From Pisaster brevispinus (taxonomy: Eukaryota; Echinodermata; Asteroidea; Forcipulatida; Asteriidae), in assembly GCA_023634235.1 (NCBI GenBank), contig JAMKCF010000028.1, positions 2,536,001-2,600,000 on the forward strand: DNA of 64,000 bases. The letters run 5' to 3'. Below the pieces are notes generated by a model. It ran no database searches and was not told the DNA's origin. It saw only the letters and a program-made list of their open reading frames with translations. The position numbers and the translations under genes were made by a program. This document shows, in pieces, positions 43,820 to 54,659 of this stretch; position 1 is the stretch's first letter, and the number at the start of each line of letters is the position of its first letter.

Positions 43820-44850
43820 TTTCTCCATTTTATTGTGTGTGGTGGTCTGAGTGAGGTTCTTATTTCATTTTATGTTTTATTGAAACATTTATGTCCCTGT
43901 TAATTATTCCATTTCCCTTTTAAACTACAGTGAGGTGTTTCTTTTGTTTATGTGGTTCTGTTTTTGTTTTAAAGGCGAGTGTGCAATCTGTTTTTCTTAT
44001 CTATTTTTTTCTATTTAGGTGTCCTTAAAAAAAAAGTATGTTTTATCGATTTTTTACTATTGTAATGACTCTGTAATTTGACCTTAAAGTCACGAAGTTT
44101 GTCAATTTTAATAAATTTTAAAATCTTAATCATATATAAATGTCATTTTCATAAATCCTTTCTAGGTCACACTTGTTTGTTTTTATGGACCACTCGGGTC
44201 GCATGGTCGTAAAGTAGGGAACCCAAGTGCGTCCTCAATGTTCAATTGTCTCCTCCAACTTGGTTGTTAGAATATTTATAGTGAAAAGTTAAGTTTGAAT
44301 CTCGACCTTTAGGCTCATTCTCTTTTTCGTTTTAGCTTTAAGCAAGAGAGATCAAGAGCACATTTATTTTCTCACGTTATTTTTCTTTATTTTGTACGAA
44401 GCATGACTCTGGCCATGCTCCAAATGCATTTCAGTAGGGAGGGATAGGGTCATAGAGCTATTTGTGAGTATCTGTATCAAAACATAATTTTATTCCAGAA
44501 ATAATTTGTTAATAGAAGGCCGGCCTCCTTCCCTTGTCTCTACATTAACTGTTAATTAAGTGAGGAGGGTCCTCATAAATTCCTTCATCTCTGCCAATTG
44601 CTTTGTTTTGCTTTATTAATTGACTTTATATTTATAATATTGTATTTTGTTATGTTCCCTTTGGGGGAGAATTACAAGATGAGCGAGTACCTGCATTTCT
44701 GTTTCCATTTTGGAGTAATTTGTTTGTTTCTGAGTTTAGCGGGTAGTCCGCTCCCCTTCTGGCAGATAGGGATGAGCTCTTACAATACGTTGAGCCACTT
44801 TTTATAGCTCTTACATCCTTTTAAATATTCTTTTGCAAAAAAGTATAGTC
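43820..44850. other. AT-rich intergenic, nothing recognised
   Basis: T-rich sequence after the LINE remnant. 44,512-44,545 ('ggcctccttcccttgtctct') has a short match at 57,110-57,138, suggesting that remnants of the block duplication extend this far. No gene seen. Confidence 0.5.
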
Positions 44851-45770
44851 CCTGCATAAATAGGCAAAGAGTAAAAATGGCATCTGAAAAACTGTGGTTA
44901 ATTAACCACTAATTAGTGAGCCAAATTAGCCAGCTTCTATTCATAATGAAGGGTACAAATTCTTTTCAGAAAGGTAGTTGACCTCGAAAGCACAGGCATT
45001 ATAAATGGAAATGGTGTCTGTATATAGTTGTGGCTATTTTTGAGCTGCCTTATTTGGTTCACTAATTAGTGGTTAAATACAGTTTTACAGAAGCTATTTT
45101 CCATCTATAGCAGGTACAATGCACATGCGGTTGAGTAAAACTACCTTTAAAAAAAAATTGTATCCTTCATTATCAGTAAAAAAAAAATAGCCCAGGATCT
45201 TGAAGACTGTTATAACCTGGACACACCACTTTTTTGAAGTAGCTTAATTGGTCCAGTAATTAGTGGTTAATTAAGTACAGTTATACAGACGCCATTCTCC
45301 ATCTTTAACACGCAAAATGGCCCATGCACTTTAATTAGTCAACTGCCTCTTTGAACTGCTGGTTCAATCTGAGTTCGATCGGAGACTAACAATATTCAAA
45401 CTGCTCAAAATGCTCTGACATGAATTCTGTACTAAGACAAGTGGGTGCTCTGAAGCAGCCAGTTCAATCTCATTAAACGAGTGTTACACTGGGCACCACA
45501 TTTTGGAGTTAATTAACCACATCTACGCAGATGTCATTTGCGTCTCACGTACATTTGCCTTATGCGGTTGAGTAATAACTACCTCTAAGAATGTACTCTT
45601 CGTTATTAGTAAAAGTGTAAGTTTAATCCCAGAATCTTGAAAACTGTCAAACTGAACATACCAATTTTTTGAGCTGGCAAAATTGGTCCATTGATTAGTG
45701 GTTAGTATCACAGTTACATACGCCATTTTCCATCCATAACACGCACAATTACATAACGCGGTTGAGTAAA
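44850..45770. repeat. Repeat cluster with 'ggttaattaaccactaattag' core
   Basis: Four units, partly direct and partly inverted, carry 'taattagtggttaa', 'gcggttgagtaaa(a)ctac', 'atcttgaa(g/a)actgt' and '(g/c)ccattttccatc'. A further copy lies at 58,620-58,800. The TTAATTAA-type palindromic core and inverted ends suggest a MITE that has inserted next to itself. Confidence 0.75.
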
Positions 45771-46337
45771 CTACTTTTCGATATTTTATACTTTATTGAA
45801 AACAAACACAGATGGATGCGTTCATACAAACATGTTTAAAAGGTACGACAAGTGGTTAAGAAAAATATTAATTGTTGGGAACAAATATTGATGTTAGTAT
45901 AAAATTTATTATTATTATTCCAACGAAAAACTACAAAAAGGAAAACAACTTTTTGATAAGTTCAGAAGTCCCCACCATGGCAACAGTGAGAAAGAAACCC
46001 GCTCTGTGACTATCAATGCAAGAGTAGTTCAATTTCAACACTTCCAATTTAATTTGTTAATTTAATTAACGTAAAGGTTGCCGATTACAAATTTAAGATT
46101 GACAACATATTTTCATCTGCAAAAAAACTATTATTAGTTCTTGAATGACGAAAGTGGTTAAATTTACCTTTGTGTAAACGATATGCAGTTTTCAGATTAC
46201 GACAACATGCAAATTATTTGACTTTTACTTATTTAATCTTAGTTACTGAACTCAGAAAAGTTGAAAGATCAAGGATGACTAGTTTCTCAAATGTTTGAAG
46301 TACCCCCCCCCCCCCCCTTCATTTGCACTTACTTTGA

Positions 46338-46368
46338 TGACGTTGCTGACGTCGCATTCAAGTGACGT
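46338..46368 (+). promoter_or_regulatory. Three TGACGT (CRE/ATF-like) sites
   Basis: TGACGT occurs at 46,338, 46,347 and 46,363, within 31 bases and about 105 bases upstream of the ATG at 46,471. Such clusters are a common feature of CREB/ATF-responsive core promoters. The motif alone does not show activity; the link to the downstream exon is inferred from position. Confidence 0.45.
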
Positions 46369-46470
46369 AATTTTTACTTGTCATGTAGCTTATTTTATTG
46401 TACAGCGCCCTCACAGCGTTTGGAATTTTCGCGGGGTTTCTCCAGCATTATTTTGCTTTACGAAGACAAG

Positions 46471-46577
46471 ATGACACCTCGGGTTTCTGGCTACGTTTTT
46501 GCTGTTGTTCTTTTTCATTTTGAATGCAGCCTTCGAATGATTGAAGATGTAGGCACTGCATGTGTGCGAATGTTCAG
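46471..46577 (+). CDS. Candidate first exon of an unrecognised gene
   Basis: An ATG frame reads MTPRVSGYVFAVVLFHFECS then LRMIEDVGTACVRMF, ending at CAG/GTAAAT with two bases of a split codon left over (phase 2). The same phase is used by all four 69-nt exons downstream, so a join would be in frame. The hydrophobic run near the start could be a signal or membrane segment. I do not recognise the protein. Confidence 0.5.
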
Positions 46578-47110
46578 GTAAATATCACTTTATTCTACTC
46601 TTATTCTACGGTTTATCATGTTCGTTTGTGCAGTTAGGTTTGTTTCTCTACGATCATTACAACTTTTGGGAGAAAACAAAGACTAAACAATGACGGCAGC
46701 AACGTTTGTCAGTGAAGACAGTGGCGAGAATGCTAATATTAGTCAAGTCGGGAGCACTCATTCTGGTTTAGTCTGGTTTGGAAATTATGTCTGCAGCACA
46801 GAATAATATAACTTTATTCATCTCTATCATCATCTATGAATTCCAGTACTCAGAGACATTTTGTGAACTAAATCAACACTCCCAACAGTTCAGTTTTCGG
46901 TAGGTTTCTTCTGATCTCTGACTCTGCTCTGGTCAGTCCCTCCTGCTACCAATTGTCCACTTGCCGCTTGTGTGCATATACCATTCTACATTGACTTGCC
47001 ACAGTCCTAAAGAAAAGTTATACTTACAAAATCTGTGTCTGCAGTTTCTTCCCAGAACTTAATTATTTCCAAACTTTTTATGTGTGTTTTTTTTAATTGT
47101 CTTTGTCCAG

Positions 47111-47179
47111 TAGGCACAGCTATTTCTTCATGAGTTTGTGCTGTCTGTGTCAGCTCTTCATCCCATGGCTCATGAAAAG
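47111..47179 (+). CDS. 69-nt symmetric exon, copy 1
   Basis: Between TGTCCAG and GTACGA. Joined after 46,577 it would read S-R-HSYFFMSLCCLCQLFIPWLMK. Phase 2 at both ends and a length of 69 nt mean the exon can be skipped or repeated without a frame change. This copy has Q and W where the others have R and R. Cys/Phe/Leu-rich, membrane-like. Unrecognised. Confidence 0.5.
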
Positions 47180-47601
47180 GTACGATTGAGTATTATTAAA
47201 GGTATAATACAGGATTGGTAGATCTGGTAGAAGAGAGAGTTTCTGACCTAAATCAACAGTTCAGTTTTCAGGAGGTTTATCCTTCCCCATATCTTTTTCT
47301 GACGGTATTCATCTTGAAAAGCCCTATGGAATTCGCCCCTTGTTCCAGGGCTTGAATTTGTTGGGGAAATCCACAAGAATGCAGGGCTTGCATGTTGCTT
47401 AAAATATGCACTAGACAAGAATTTCTGGTACAAGACCAGAATCAAAGAGAAAAATCCATTATCTTCACAGTTTAACATGTAAACTGTTGTTATCTGAACA
47501 AGCACTGACACAAGAGTGATTTCATTTGTCTGCAGTTTCTTCCCAGAACTTGATTATTTCGAAACTTTTTATATGTGTTCTTTTGAATTGTCTTTGTCCA
47601 G

Positions 47602-47670
47602 TAGGCACAGCTATTTCTTCATGAGTTTGTGCTGTCTGTGTCGGCTCTTCATCCCACGGCTCATGAAAAG
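47602..47670 (+). CDS. 69-nt symmetric exon, copy 2
   Basis: Same boundaries and phase as copy 1, encoding HSYFFMSLCCLCRLFIPRLM. The intron around it (about 47,180-47,600) is also duplicated, so the unit of duplication is about 490 bp and includes half of a CAGGGCTTGAA MITE. Confidence 0.5.
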
Positions 47671-48097
47671 GTACGATTGAGTATTATTAAAGGTATAATA
47701 CAGGATTGGGAATGGTAGATCTGGTAGAAGAGAGAGTTTCTGACCTAAATCAACAGTTCAGTTTTCAGGAGGTTTCTTCTTCCCCATATCTTTTTCTGAC
47801 TGTATTGATCTTGAAAAGCCCTATGGAATTCGCCCCATGTTCCAGGGCTTGAATTTGTTGGGGAAATCCACAAGAATGCAGGGCTTGCATGTTGCTTAAA
47901 ATATGCACTAGACAAGAATTTCTGGTACAAGACCAGAAATAAAGAGAGAAATCCATTATCTACACAGTTTAGCATTTAAACTGTTTTTATCTGAACAAGC
48001 ACTGACACAAGAGTGATTTCATTTGTCTGCAGTTTCTTCCCAGAACTTAATTATTCCAAACTTTTTATATGTGTTCTTTTGAATTGTCTTTGTCCAG

Positions 48098-48166
48098 TAG
48101 GCACAGCTATTTCTTCATTAGTTTGTGCTGTCTGTGTCGCCTCTTCATCCCACGGCTCATGAAAAG
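48098..48166 (+). CDS. 69-nt symmetric exon, copy 3
   Basis: Encodes HSYFFISLCCLCRLFIPRLM in this copy (ATT for ATG). Same acceptor and a GTACAA donor. The downstream intron here carries the other half of the MITE (48,177-48,262), so this unit differs from copies 1 and 2 on its 3' side. Confidence 0.5.
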
Positions 48167-48299
48167 GTACAAATTTTATAAGACCTTTGGACTGGTCTGG
48201 TCATTAGTTTACTGGCCAGACTCTAAAATTATTGGCCTCGAGTCTGCGTTTCAACTCATAATGATGGCCTTTGCTCCTGCAGGGTTTTGACGTTGCTTA

Positions 48300-49130
48300 C
48301 CACTCGTCAGAGTTTAGTGTGTGAGAGCTGAATTTAATTTCCGAATAGACACTTTCATCTGTGTCTAGCTGTTTGTTGGAGGTGAATTTGCCTCGCAATC
48401 CAGCTAATATACATTGTCAAAGAACTGTTTTGTTGCCATCTTTAGAGCAGCCAACTCTCCCTGTTTCTGCAGATAGTTCCCTGAAAATAAATTCATCTTT
48501 CCATGTTCAGATAAACAAATTTGAAAATCTCCCAAATTATTGTAGGTTTTCCGCCATGTTCTTCATATCGCCCAGATTATTTTAGAAAATTTCCTTGACT
48601 GCAAGATGAAAATGTTGGCAGCTTGACCTAGAGTGGATGTTCGCGTATAAGATCTTCTCTTGAAATCGTACACTTCCGAACTTAATTCTTGAAGCTTGTT
48701 AAACCCTATCAATATTTGAAGTTTATTGATAATTTCCTAAATGAATCAAGTCTTATATTAGTGGGATCTTGTTTGAATTCTTGATTGCACCTGAGAAAGT
48801 TCAGACTTTTTGAGTTTTTTGACATTCACTTATAGTTTGAAGACTTTCAGATCATAACATATGCAGGCGACGCAGGCTAATGGAACCACATTTAAAGTGT
48901 CCTTTTGTGTTGTTATGATAACAAACCCAGTCTGTTCTGTGAGGTCTGCATCACTGGACTGCTAGGCCACAACACTCCACTAATTATTGTAGAACAGAAC
49001 AAGGGATGAATGCATAGTCAGATTATGGGTCAGGCTCATTCCAGATTGGATTTCGAGCAGCGAAGGCAAACTTATAATTTCAAAATCCGTTGGAGTTAAG
49101 TGACCAAGTGTAATAAACACTTGATTTGGT
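48300..49130. other. Spacer within the exon array
   Basis: 48,455-48,660 ('cagccaactctccctgtttc' to 'aagatgaaaatgttggcagc') recurs at 49,548-49,735 and, more weakly, at 12,115-12,290, so it is a dispersed repeat. The rest (48,660-49,090) shows nothing recognisable. Confidence 0.6.
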
Positions 49131-49335
49131 CAGACGTCGTCACTGATCTCTGGTCAGTCCCTCCTGCTACCAATTGTCCACTTGCCACTTGTGTGTGCAT
49201 ATACCATTCTATCTTGACTTGCCACAGTCCTAAACAAAAAAGTTACTCTTACAAAATCTGTATCTGCAGTTTCTTCCCAGAACTTAATTATTTCCAAACT
49301 TTTCATATGTGTTCTTTTGAATTGTCTTTGTCCAG

Positions 49336-49404
49336 TAGGCACAGCTATTTCTTCATGGGTTTGTGCTGTCTGTGTCGGCTCTTCATCCCACGGCTCATGA
49401 AAAG
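49336..49404 (+). CDS. 69-nt symmetric exon, copy 4
   Basis: Encodes HSYFFMGLCCLCRLFIPRLM (GGT for AGT) with a GTATGA donor. Upstream flank 49,130-49,335 repeats 46,930-47,110, so copy 4 resembles copy 1 in its 5' flank. Four intact 69-nt frames without stops suggest either recent duplication or retained coding function. Confidence 0.5.
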
Positions 49405-49849
49405 GTATGATTGAGTACTATTAAAGGTATAATACAGGATTGGTAGATCTGGTAGAAGAGAGAGTTTGTGAACTAAATCAACAGTTCAGTTTTCAGGAGG
49501 TTTCTTCTTCCCCATATTTTTTTCTGACGGTAGTCAGCTTGAAAAGCAGCCAACTCTCCCTGTTTCTGCGGTTAGTTCCCTAAAAATAAATCCATCTTTC
49601 CATATTCAGATAAACAAATTTGAAAATCTCCCCAATTATTTTAGGTTTCCCCCCCTGTTCTTCATATCGCCCAGATTATTGTAGAAAATTTCCTTGACTG
49701 CAAGATGAAAATGTTGGCAACTTGACCTTTTAGAGTGGTTGTTCGCGTAAAAGATCTTCTCTTAAAATTGTACACTTCCTAACTAAATTATATTTTCAGC
49801 ATGTAAATACCTTGTCCTTTTTTGTTGTTGTACCAACCATTTCCAGATT

Positions 49850-49940
49850 GGAGTGTGGAGTTCGGAGGTTGGAGTTTGGGGTTTGCAGTTTGGAGTTTGG
49901 AAATTGGAGATTTGAGGTTGGTGTTTGGAGATTGGGGCAT
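49850..49940 (+). repeat. GGAGTTTGG microsatellite-like lead-in
   Basis: Imperfect copies of 'ttggagtttggggttt' and 'ggaaattggagatttgagg' run up to the 12-bp array, with a 7-8 base periodicity. Four of six frames are open across it, which explains the long ORFs that extend from the array. Confidence 0.75.
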
Positions 49941-49956
49941 CTGGTTGATAGCTTCC

Positions 49957-52356
49957 AGTTGTAGTCTCAGTTGTAGTCGCAGTTGTAGTCTCAGTTGTAG
50001 TCTCAGATGTAGTCTCAGATGTAGTCTCAGATGTAGTCTCAGATGTAGTCTCAGTTGTAGTCTCAGTTGTAGTCTCAGTTGTAGTCTCAGTTGTAGTCTC
50101 AGTTGTAGTCTCAGTTGTAGTCTCAGTTGTAGTCTCAGTTGTAGTCTCAGTTGTAGTCTCAGATGTAGTCTCAGATGTAGTCTCAGATGTAGTCTCAGAT
50201 GTAGTCTCAGATGTAGTCTCAGATGTAGTCTCAGATGTAGTCTCAGATGTAGTCTCAGATGTAGTCTCAGATGTAGTCTCAGTTGTAGTCTCAGTTGTAG
50301 TCTCAGTTGTAGTCTCAGTTGTAGTCTCAGTTGTAGTCTCAGTTGTAGTCTCAGTTGTAGTCTCAGTTGTAGTCTCAGTTGTAGTCTCAGTTGTAGTCTC
50401 AGTTGTAGTCTCAGTTGTAGTCTCAGTTGTAGTCTCAGTTGTAGTCTCAGTTGTAGTCTCAGTTGTAGTCTCAGTTGTAGTCTCAGTTGTAGTCTCAGTT
50501 GTAGTCTCAGTTGTAGTCTCAGTTGTAGTCTCAGTTGTAGTCTCAGTTGTAGTCTCAGTTGTAGTCTCAGTTGTAGTCTCAGTTGTAGTCTCAGATGTAG
50601 TCTCAGTTGTAGTCTCAGTTGTAGTCTCAGTTGTAGTCTCAGTTGTAGTCTCAGTTGTAGTCTCAGTTGTAGTCTCAGTTGTAGTCTCAGTTGTAGTCTC
50701 AGTTGTAGTCTCAGTTGTAGTCTCAGTTGTAGTCTCAGTTGTAGTCTCAGTTGTAGTCTCAGTTGTAGTCTCAGATGTAGTCTCAGATGTAGTCTCAGAT
50801 GTAGTCTCAGATGTAGTCTCAGATGTAGTCTCAGATGTAGTCTCAGATGTAGTCTCAGATGTAGTCTCAGATGTAGTCTCAGATGTAGTCTCAGTTGTAG
50901 TCTCAGTTGTAGTCTCAGTTGTAGCCTCAGTTGTAGCCTCAGTTGTAGCCTCAGTTGTAGCCTCAGTTGTAGCCTCAGTTGTAGCCTCAGTTGTAGCCTC
51001 AGTTGTAGCCTCAGTTGTAGCCTCAGTTGTAGCCTCAGTTGTAGCCTCAGTTGTAGCCTCAGTTGTAGCCTCAGTTGTAGCCACAGTTGTAGCCACAGTT
51101 GTAGCCACAGTTGTAGCCTCAGTTGTAGCCTCAGTTGTAGCCTCAGTTGTAGCCTCAGTTGTAGCCTCAGTTGTAGCCTCAGTTGTAGCCTCAGTTGTAG
51201 CCTCAGTTGTAGCCTCAGTTGTAGCCTCAGTTGTAGCCTCAGTTGTAGCCTCAGTTGTAGCCTCAGTTGTAGCCACAGATGTAGCCTCAGATGTAGCCTC
51301 AGATGTAGCCTCAGATGTAGCCTCAGATGTAGCCTCAGATGTAGCCTCAGATGTAGCCTCAGATGTAGCCTCAGATGTAGCCTCAGATGTAGCCTCAGTT
51401 GTAGCCTCAGTTGTAGCCTCAGTTGTAGCCTCAGTTGTAGCCTCAGTTGTAGCCTCAGTTGTAGCCTCAGTTGTAGCCTCAGTTGTAGCCTCAGTTGTAG
51501 CCTCAGTTGTAGCCTCAGTTGTAGCCTCAGTTGTAGCCTCAGTTGTAGCCTCAGTTGTAGCCTCAGTTGTAGCCTCAGTTGTAGCCTCAGTTGTAGCCTC
51601 AGTTGTAGTCTCAGTTGTAGTCTCAGTTGTAGTCTCAGTTGTAGTCTCAGTTGTAGTCTCAGTTGTAGTCTCAGTTGTAGTCTCAGTTGTAGTCTCAGTT
51701 GTAGTCTCAGTTGTAGTCTCAGTTGTAGTCTCAGTTGTAGTCTCAGTTGTAGTCTCAGTTGTAGTCTCAGTTGTAGTCTCAGTTGTAGTCTCAGTTGTAG
51801 TCTCAGTTGTAGTCTCAGTTGTAGTCTCAGTTGTAGTCTCAGTTGTAGTCTCAGTTGTAGTCTCAGTAGTAGTCTCAGTTGTAGTCTCAGTTGTAGTCTC
51901 AGTTGTAGTCTCAGTTGTAGTCTCAGTTGTAGTCTCAGTTGTAGTCTCAGTTGTAGTCTCAGTTGTAGTCTCAGTTGTAGTCTCAGTTGTAGTCTCAGTT
52001 GTAGTCTCAGATGTAGTCTCAGATGTAGTCTCAGATGTAGTCTCAGATGTAGTCTCAGATGTAGTCTCAGATGTAGTCTCAGATGTAGTCTCAGTTGTAG
52101 TCTCAGTTGTAGTCTCAGTTGTAGTCTCAGTTGTAGTCTCAGTTGTAGTCTCAGTTGTAGTCTCAGTTGTAGTCTCAGTTGTAGTCTCAGTTGTAGTCTC
52201 AGTTGTAGTCTCAGTTGTAGTCTCAGTTGTAGTCTCAGTTGTAGTCTCAGTTGTAGTCTCAGTTGTAGTCTCAGTTGTAGTCTCAGTTGTAGTCTCAGTT
52301 GTAGTCTCAGTTGTAGTCTCAGTTGTAGTCTCAGTTGTAGTCTCAGTTGTAGTCTC
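49957..52356 (+). repeat. 12-bp minisatellite, exactly 200 units
   Basis: The unit is AGTTGTAGTCTC. From 49,957 to 52,356 (2,400 bases) the 12-base register never slips. Variants are AGATGTAGTCTC-type (42 units: blocks of 4, 10, 1, 10, 10 and 7 at 50,005, 50,161, 50,593, 50,773, 51,277 and 52,009), GCC for GTC in one block of 57 units (50,917-51,600), four AGCCAC units, and single TCGC and AGTAG units. Four of six frames lack stops, so the 847- and 497-residue frames are a consequence of the repeat. Confidence 0.97.
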
Positions 52357-52374
52357 AGTTTTTAGTTTCTAGTT

Positions 52375-52505
52375 CAACCAAAAGCCTGCCTACACTTCCT
52401 CTCCTCCAAGCAGACTGCGGCTGTCAGATCCTCTTTACTCCTCCACCAGATTTTGCGCTTCTTGACATTCCTGGGCCTGTGATACCCGATGCTGACTGAG
52501 AGCGA
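52375..52505 (+). pseudogene. CUB N-terminal half exon, copy 2, with stop
   Basis: Matches 39,150-39,280. The frame reads LQADCGCQILFTPPPDFALL then DIPGPVIPDAD and TGA in place of the conserved Cys codon (TGC to TGA). It begins within 25 bases of the end of the 12-bp array, so the array interrupts the 5' side of this exon copy. Confidence 0.65.
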
Positions 52506-53331
52506 CATTAATTGAGGTACTTTTCATCAAGTTACTGTTAATGTCATTTGTTATATATTTGAGTGTACAGCCTTTTGATTTTTTTGCACAGAGCGGAGCA
52601 TTCTCTGAGGCATGGGTCAGTAGACTTACCAGGTCATTCAATGTCATAAAGATGTGTGCATGCTCAGTACTGTCAACAGTAGAAGATATCACAGTATGTT
52701 TGCTGCCACCTAGAGTTCCAATGATGTAAACTGGAAATAAATCTTCTCTTAGTAATTCTATTGGCTTTTGGAAGAGTACTTTCATTCCCTCTTGATGGTA
52801 TCTGACATCCACAAAATGTCAACCAACATTTTCTAGAAAAGTGCTAATAACAAGTTAATGTCTGCTAACCTTTCCCGCTTGTGTAAATTTCAGAGTGCAG
52901 CAAGGTCCTGACCACTGACTGAGGAGCCTTCCAGTCTGTCAACTTCCATGGTGGGAAGCTTCACAACTGACTACTTCAAGGTCAGAATGTAACTCCTCAA
53001 CATTTCAACAACTTTTGAAATATTTTCCAAATATTTACCATTGAAATTTATTGGCTGAATCTTTGTTCATGCTTAGGTTCAAGAGATCAATCTTCAATAA
53101 CCTGCCTACACTTTTTTTGTTCATAAAGCAATTTTCAATCAATTTGTTTTAGAGACATCACAATGCTGAAAGATCTTATATTTTTAATCATAAAAAATGC
53201 AAATATTTATTTGGCAAATCCACTAATGGTGAAACAATTTTCCTTTTTTCCCCCACTTCTAAAAAAATGTTTTTTTAAAAGACCTTCAGATGTATTTTTG
53301 ACAATTCTTGATTTTATTGTCTGAATTACAG
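52506..53331 (+). repeat. Duplicated non-coding flanks (39.3-39.65 kb, then 37.6-38.04 kb)
   Basis: 52,506-52,870 parallels 39,278-39,640 ('acttttcatcaagtta', 'tttgctgccacctagagttcc', 'ttcattccctcttgatggta'). 52,905-53,330 then parallels the CTR9 3' flank at 37,590-38,044. The order is reversed relative to copy 1. Confidence 0.8.
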
Positions 53332-53503
53332 CCGAGGGATTTGACGACAGGCCAGAACGTCAACCTGTGCAGCCAGCTTGGCCCTATGGACCGGTCATCC
53401 ATCGGGAGTGAAGTCCTGCTGGAGTTTGTCTCTGATGAAACGAACTATTTCCCAGGATACTCAGCTGATCATACAGTGTTGCCATGGGTCCCTGACTCTC
53501 CAG
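53332..53503 (+). pseudogene. CUB C-terminal half exon, copy 2
   Basis: Counterpart of 38,045-38,216: PRDLTTGQNVNLCSQLGPMD then GSEVLLEFVSDETNYFPGYS and ADHTVLPWVPDSP, ending at CCAG/GTTTGT. Open throughout with a better donor than copy 1. The same-length exon (172 nt) and about 85% identity by eye support recent duplication. Confidence 0.6.
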
Positions 53504-54518
53504 GTTTGTTGAGAAATGGGTGTTAATCTGTGTATGCAGTTAACGTACATTATTTTCCTTCATGCATGACGCGGCTTATCTGACTCCAAATGTTCAACAA
53601 AAATCACTGCCTCTTAACTATTGATGGGCCTTATCTGGTATCACTATAGACCACTGTGATGATAACTGGGGGAAAATGAAACTTATCCTGTGAAATAAGC
53701 CTTTCATTTGCTCAGGTAATGTTGTCACATTATTTAAAATAACACAGTGTGTAGTTATGAAGTGTATTTTTTAGGGGTTTACTGTAGTTTTAAGGTAAGC
53801 AGCTGTACATGAGATTGGACCTTTATTAGCCTATTAGCACACAAAAAAAATGGAAAAAAAATGATATGTGCGCAGTATAAAATAACTGAGCAGAAATAGA
53901 TTATCAGCCATAACGTCCTACTTAATTAGGTTGTTACGCCTGGTACCTAACTGTATCTAACTGTTTATCATCCCTGTGATATTCAGGTATTTTTCGTCTA
54001 TCATTAAGGTAAACATGCTACCAGTGTGTCTGACCTGGTTTCTCCTATCAGGATGTTTGAGTGTTAAACTAGGCTTTCTGCTTGTTAATCTTGCTTGGCT
54101 GAGATGTACAATAAAAACCCACTCCAACAGCTTTATTCCATGTACATGTCTTTGTAGCTCCTTGCCTTTAACTTCAACAAATTTCTCCATCCTACAATCT
54201 AAACTGATTTCAGATGCAATTCCTACCTTTAGTTCCCTGAGTTATTCTCATCTTGTACGTAACCTGTTACCAAGAGTGGCTTTTAGCCATGTTTTAGGCA
54301 AACGTGCATTAAAGTTATACAAAAACACAGGGTCGTAACTTGATAGGTCGAAAGTTCATATCTAACACACTATAGCAAGCACACAATTTGCTGCACGCGA
54401 TAAGGTCGTATTTCACTTAATTTTTGTTTGCGCTCACTTATTGCACTACTCAAAAAAATTAATCGCAACCTGGCTCCACTGACATAGTGAAATCTTCTTT
54501 TTTTTTTTGTGTGTTCAG

Positions 54519-54658
54519 AAGCGTCTGTCTTCTGTGGGGATGCAAACACTTTCACTTGGATCTCGGAGGGGAGTGAAGTCATCGAAAATCCCAAACTGAC
54601 GACGACGAGTGTTTCCAAGATTGCAGAGAGCCTGAGAGAAGGAGACATTTTCCTGTAA
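54519..54658 (+). pseudogene. CUB terminal exon, copy 2, altered C-terminus
   Basis: Counterpart of 41,119-41,231, shortened by 21 bases at its start. EASVFCGDANTFTWISEGSE then VIENPKLTTTSVSKIAESLR and EGDIFL, TAA. Small indels after SEVI change the frame relative to copy 1, so the two copies end in different sequences. Confidence 0.55.
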
Positions 54659-54659
54659 A

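Larger units (their letters stand above)
47343..48262. mobile_element. Halves of the CAGGGCTTGAA MITE in the exon array
   Basis: 47,343-47,520 and 47,843-48,010 are two copies of the left half (CAGGGCTTGAATTTG, 'acaagaccagaa'). 48,177-48,262 is a right half ('ggtcattagtttactggcc', 'ggcctcgagtctgcg'). They were duplicated together with the exons, so the insertion predates the array expansion. Confidence 0.7.

Noticed and set aside
49783..51276. A 497-residue minus-strand Thr/Glu-rich, mucin-like frame
   Set aside because: It has no ATG before a stop near 52,370, and its unique tail (GSYQPDAPISKHQPQ) is itself derived from a short GGAGTTTGG-type repeat. Possible but unsupported as a protein.
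49822..52365. An 847-residue + strand open frame (SCSL repeats)
   Set aside because: The 12-base unit has no stop in four of six frames, so length is automatic. No splice or start context and no non-repeat domain.
54370..54648. Minus-strand 92-residue frame
   Set aside because: Shadow of the CUB-type terminal exon, which has splice context and a duplicate on the other strand.
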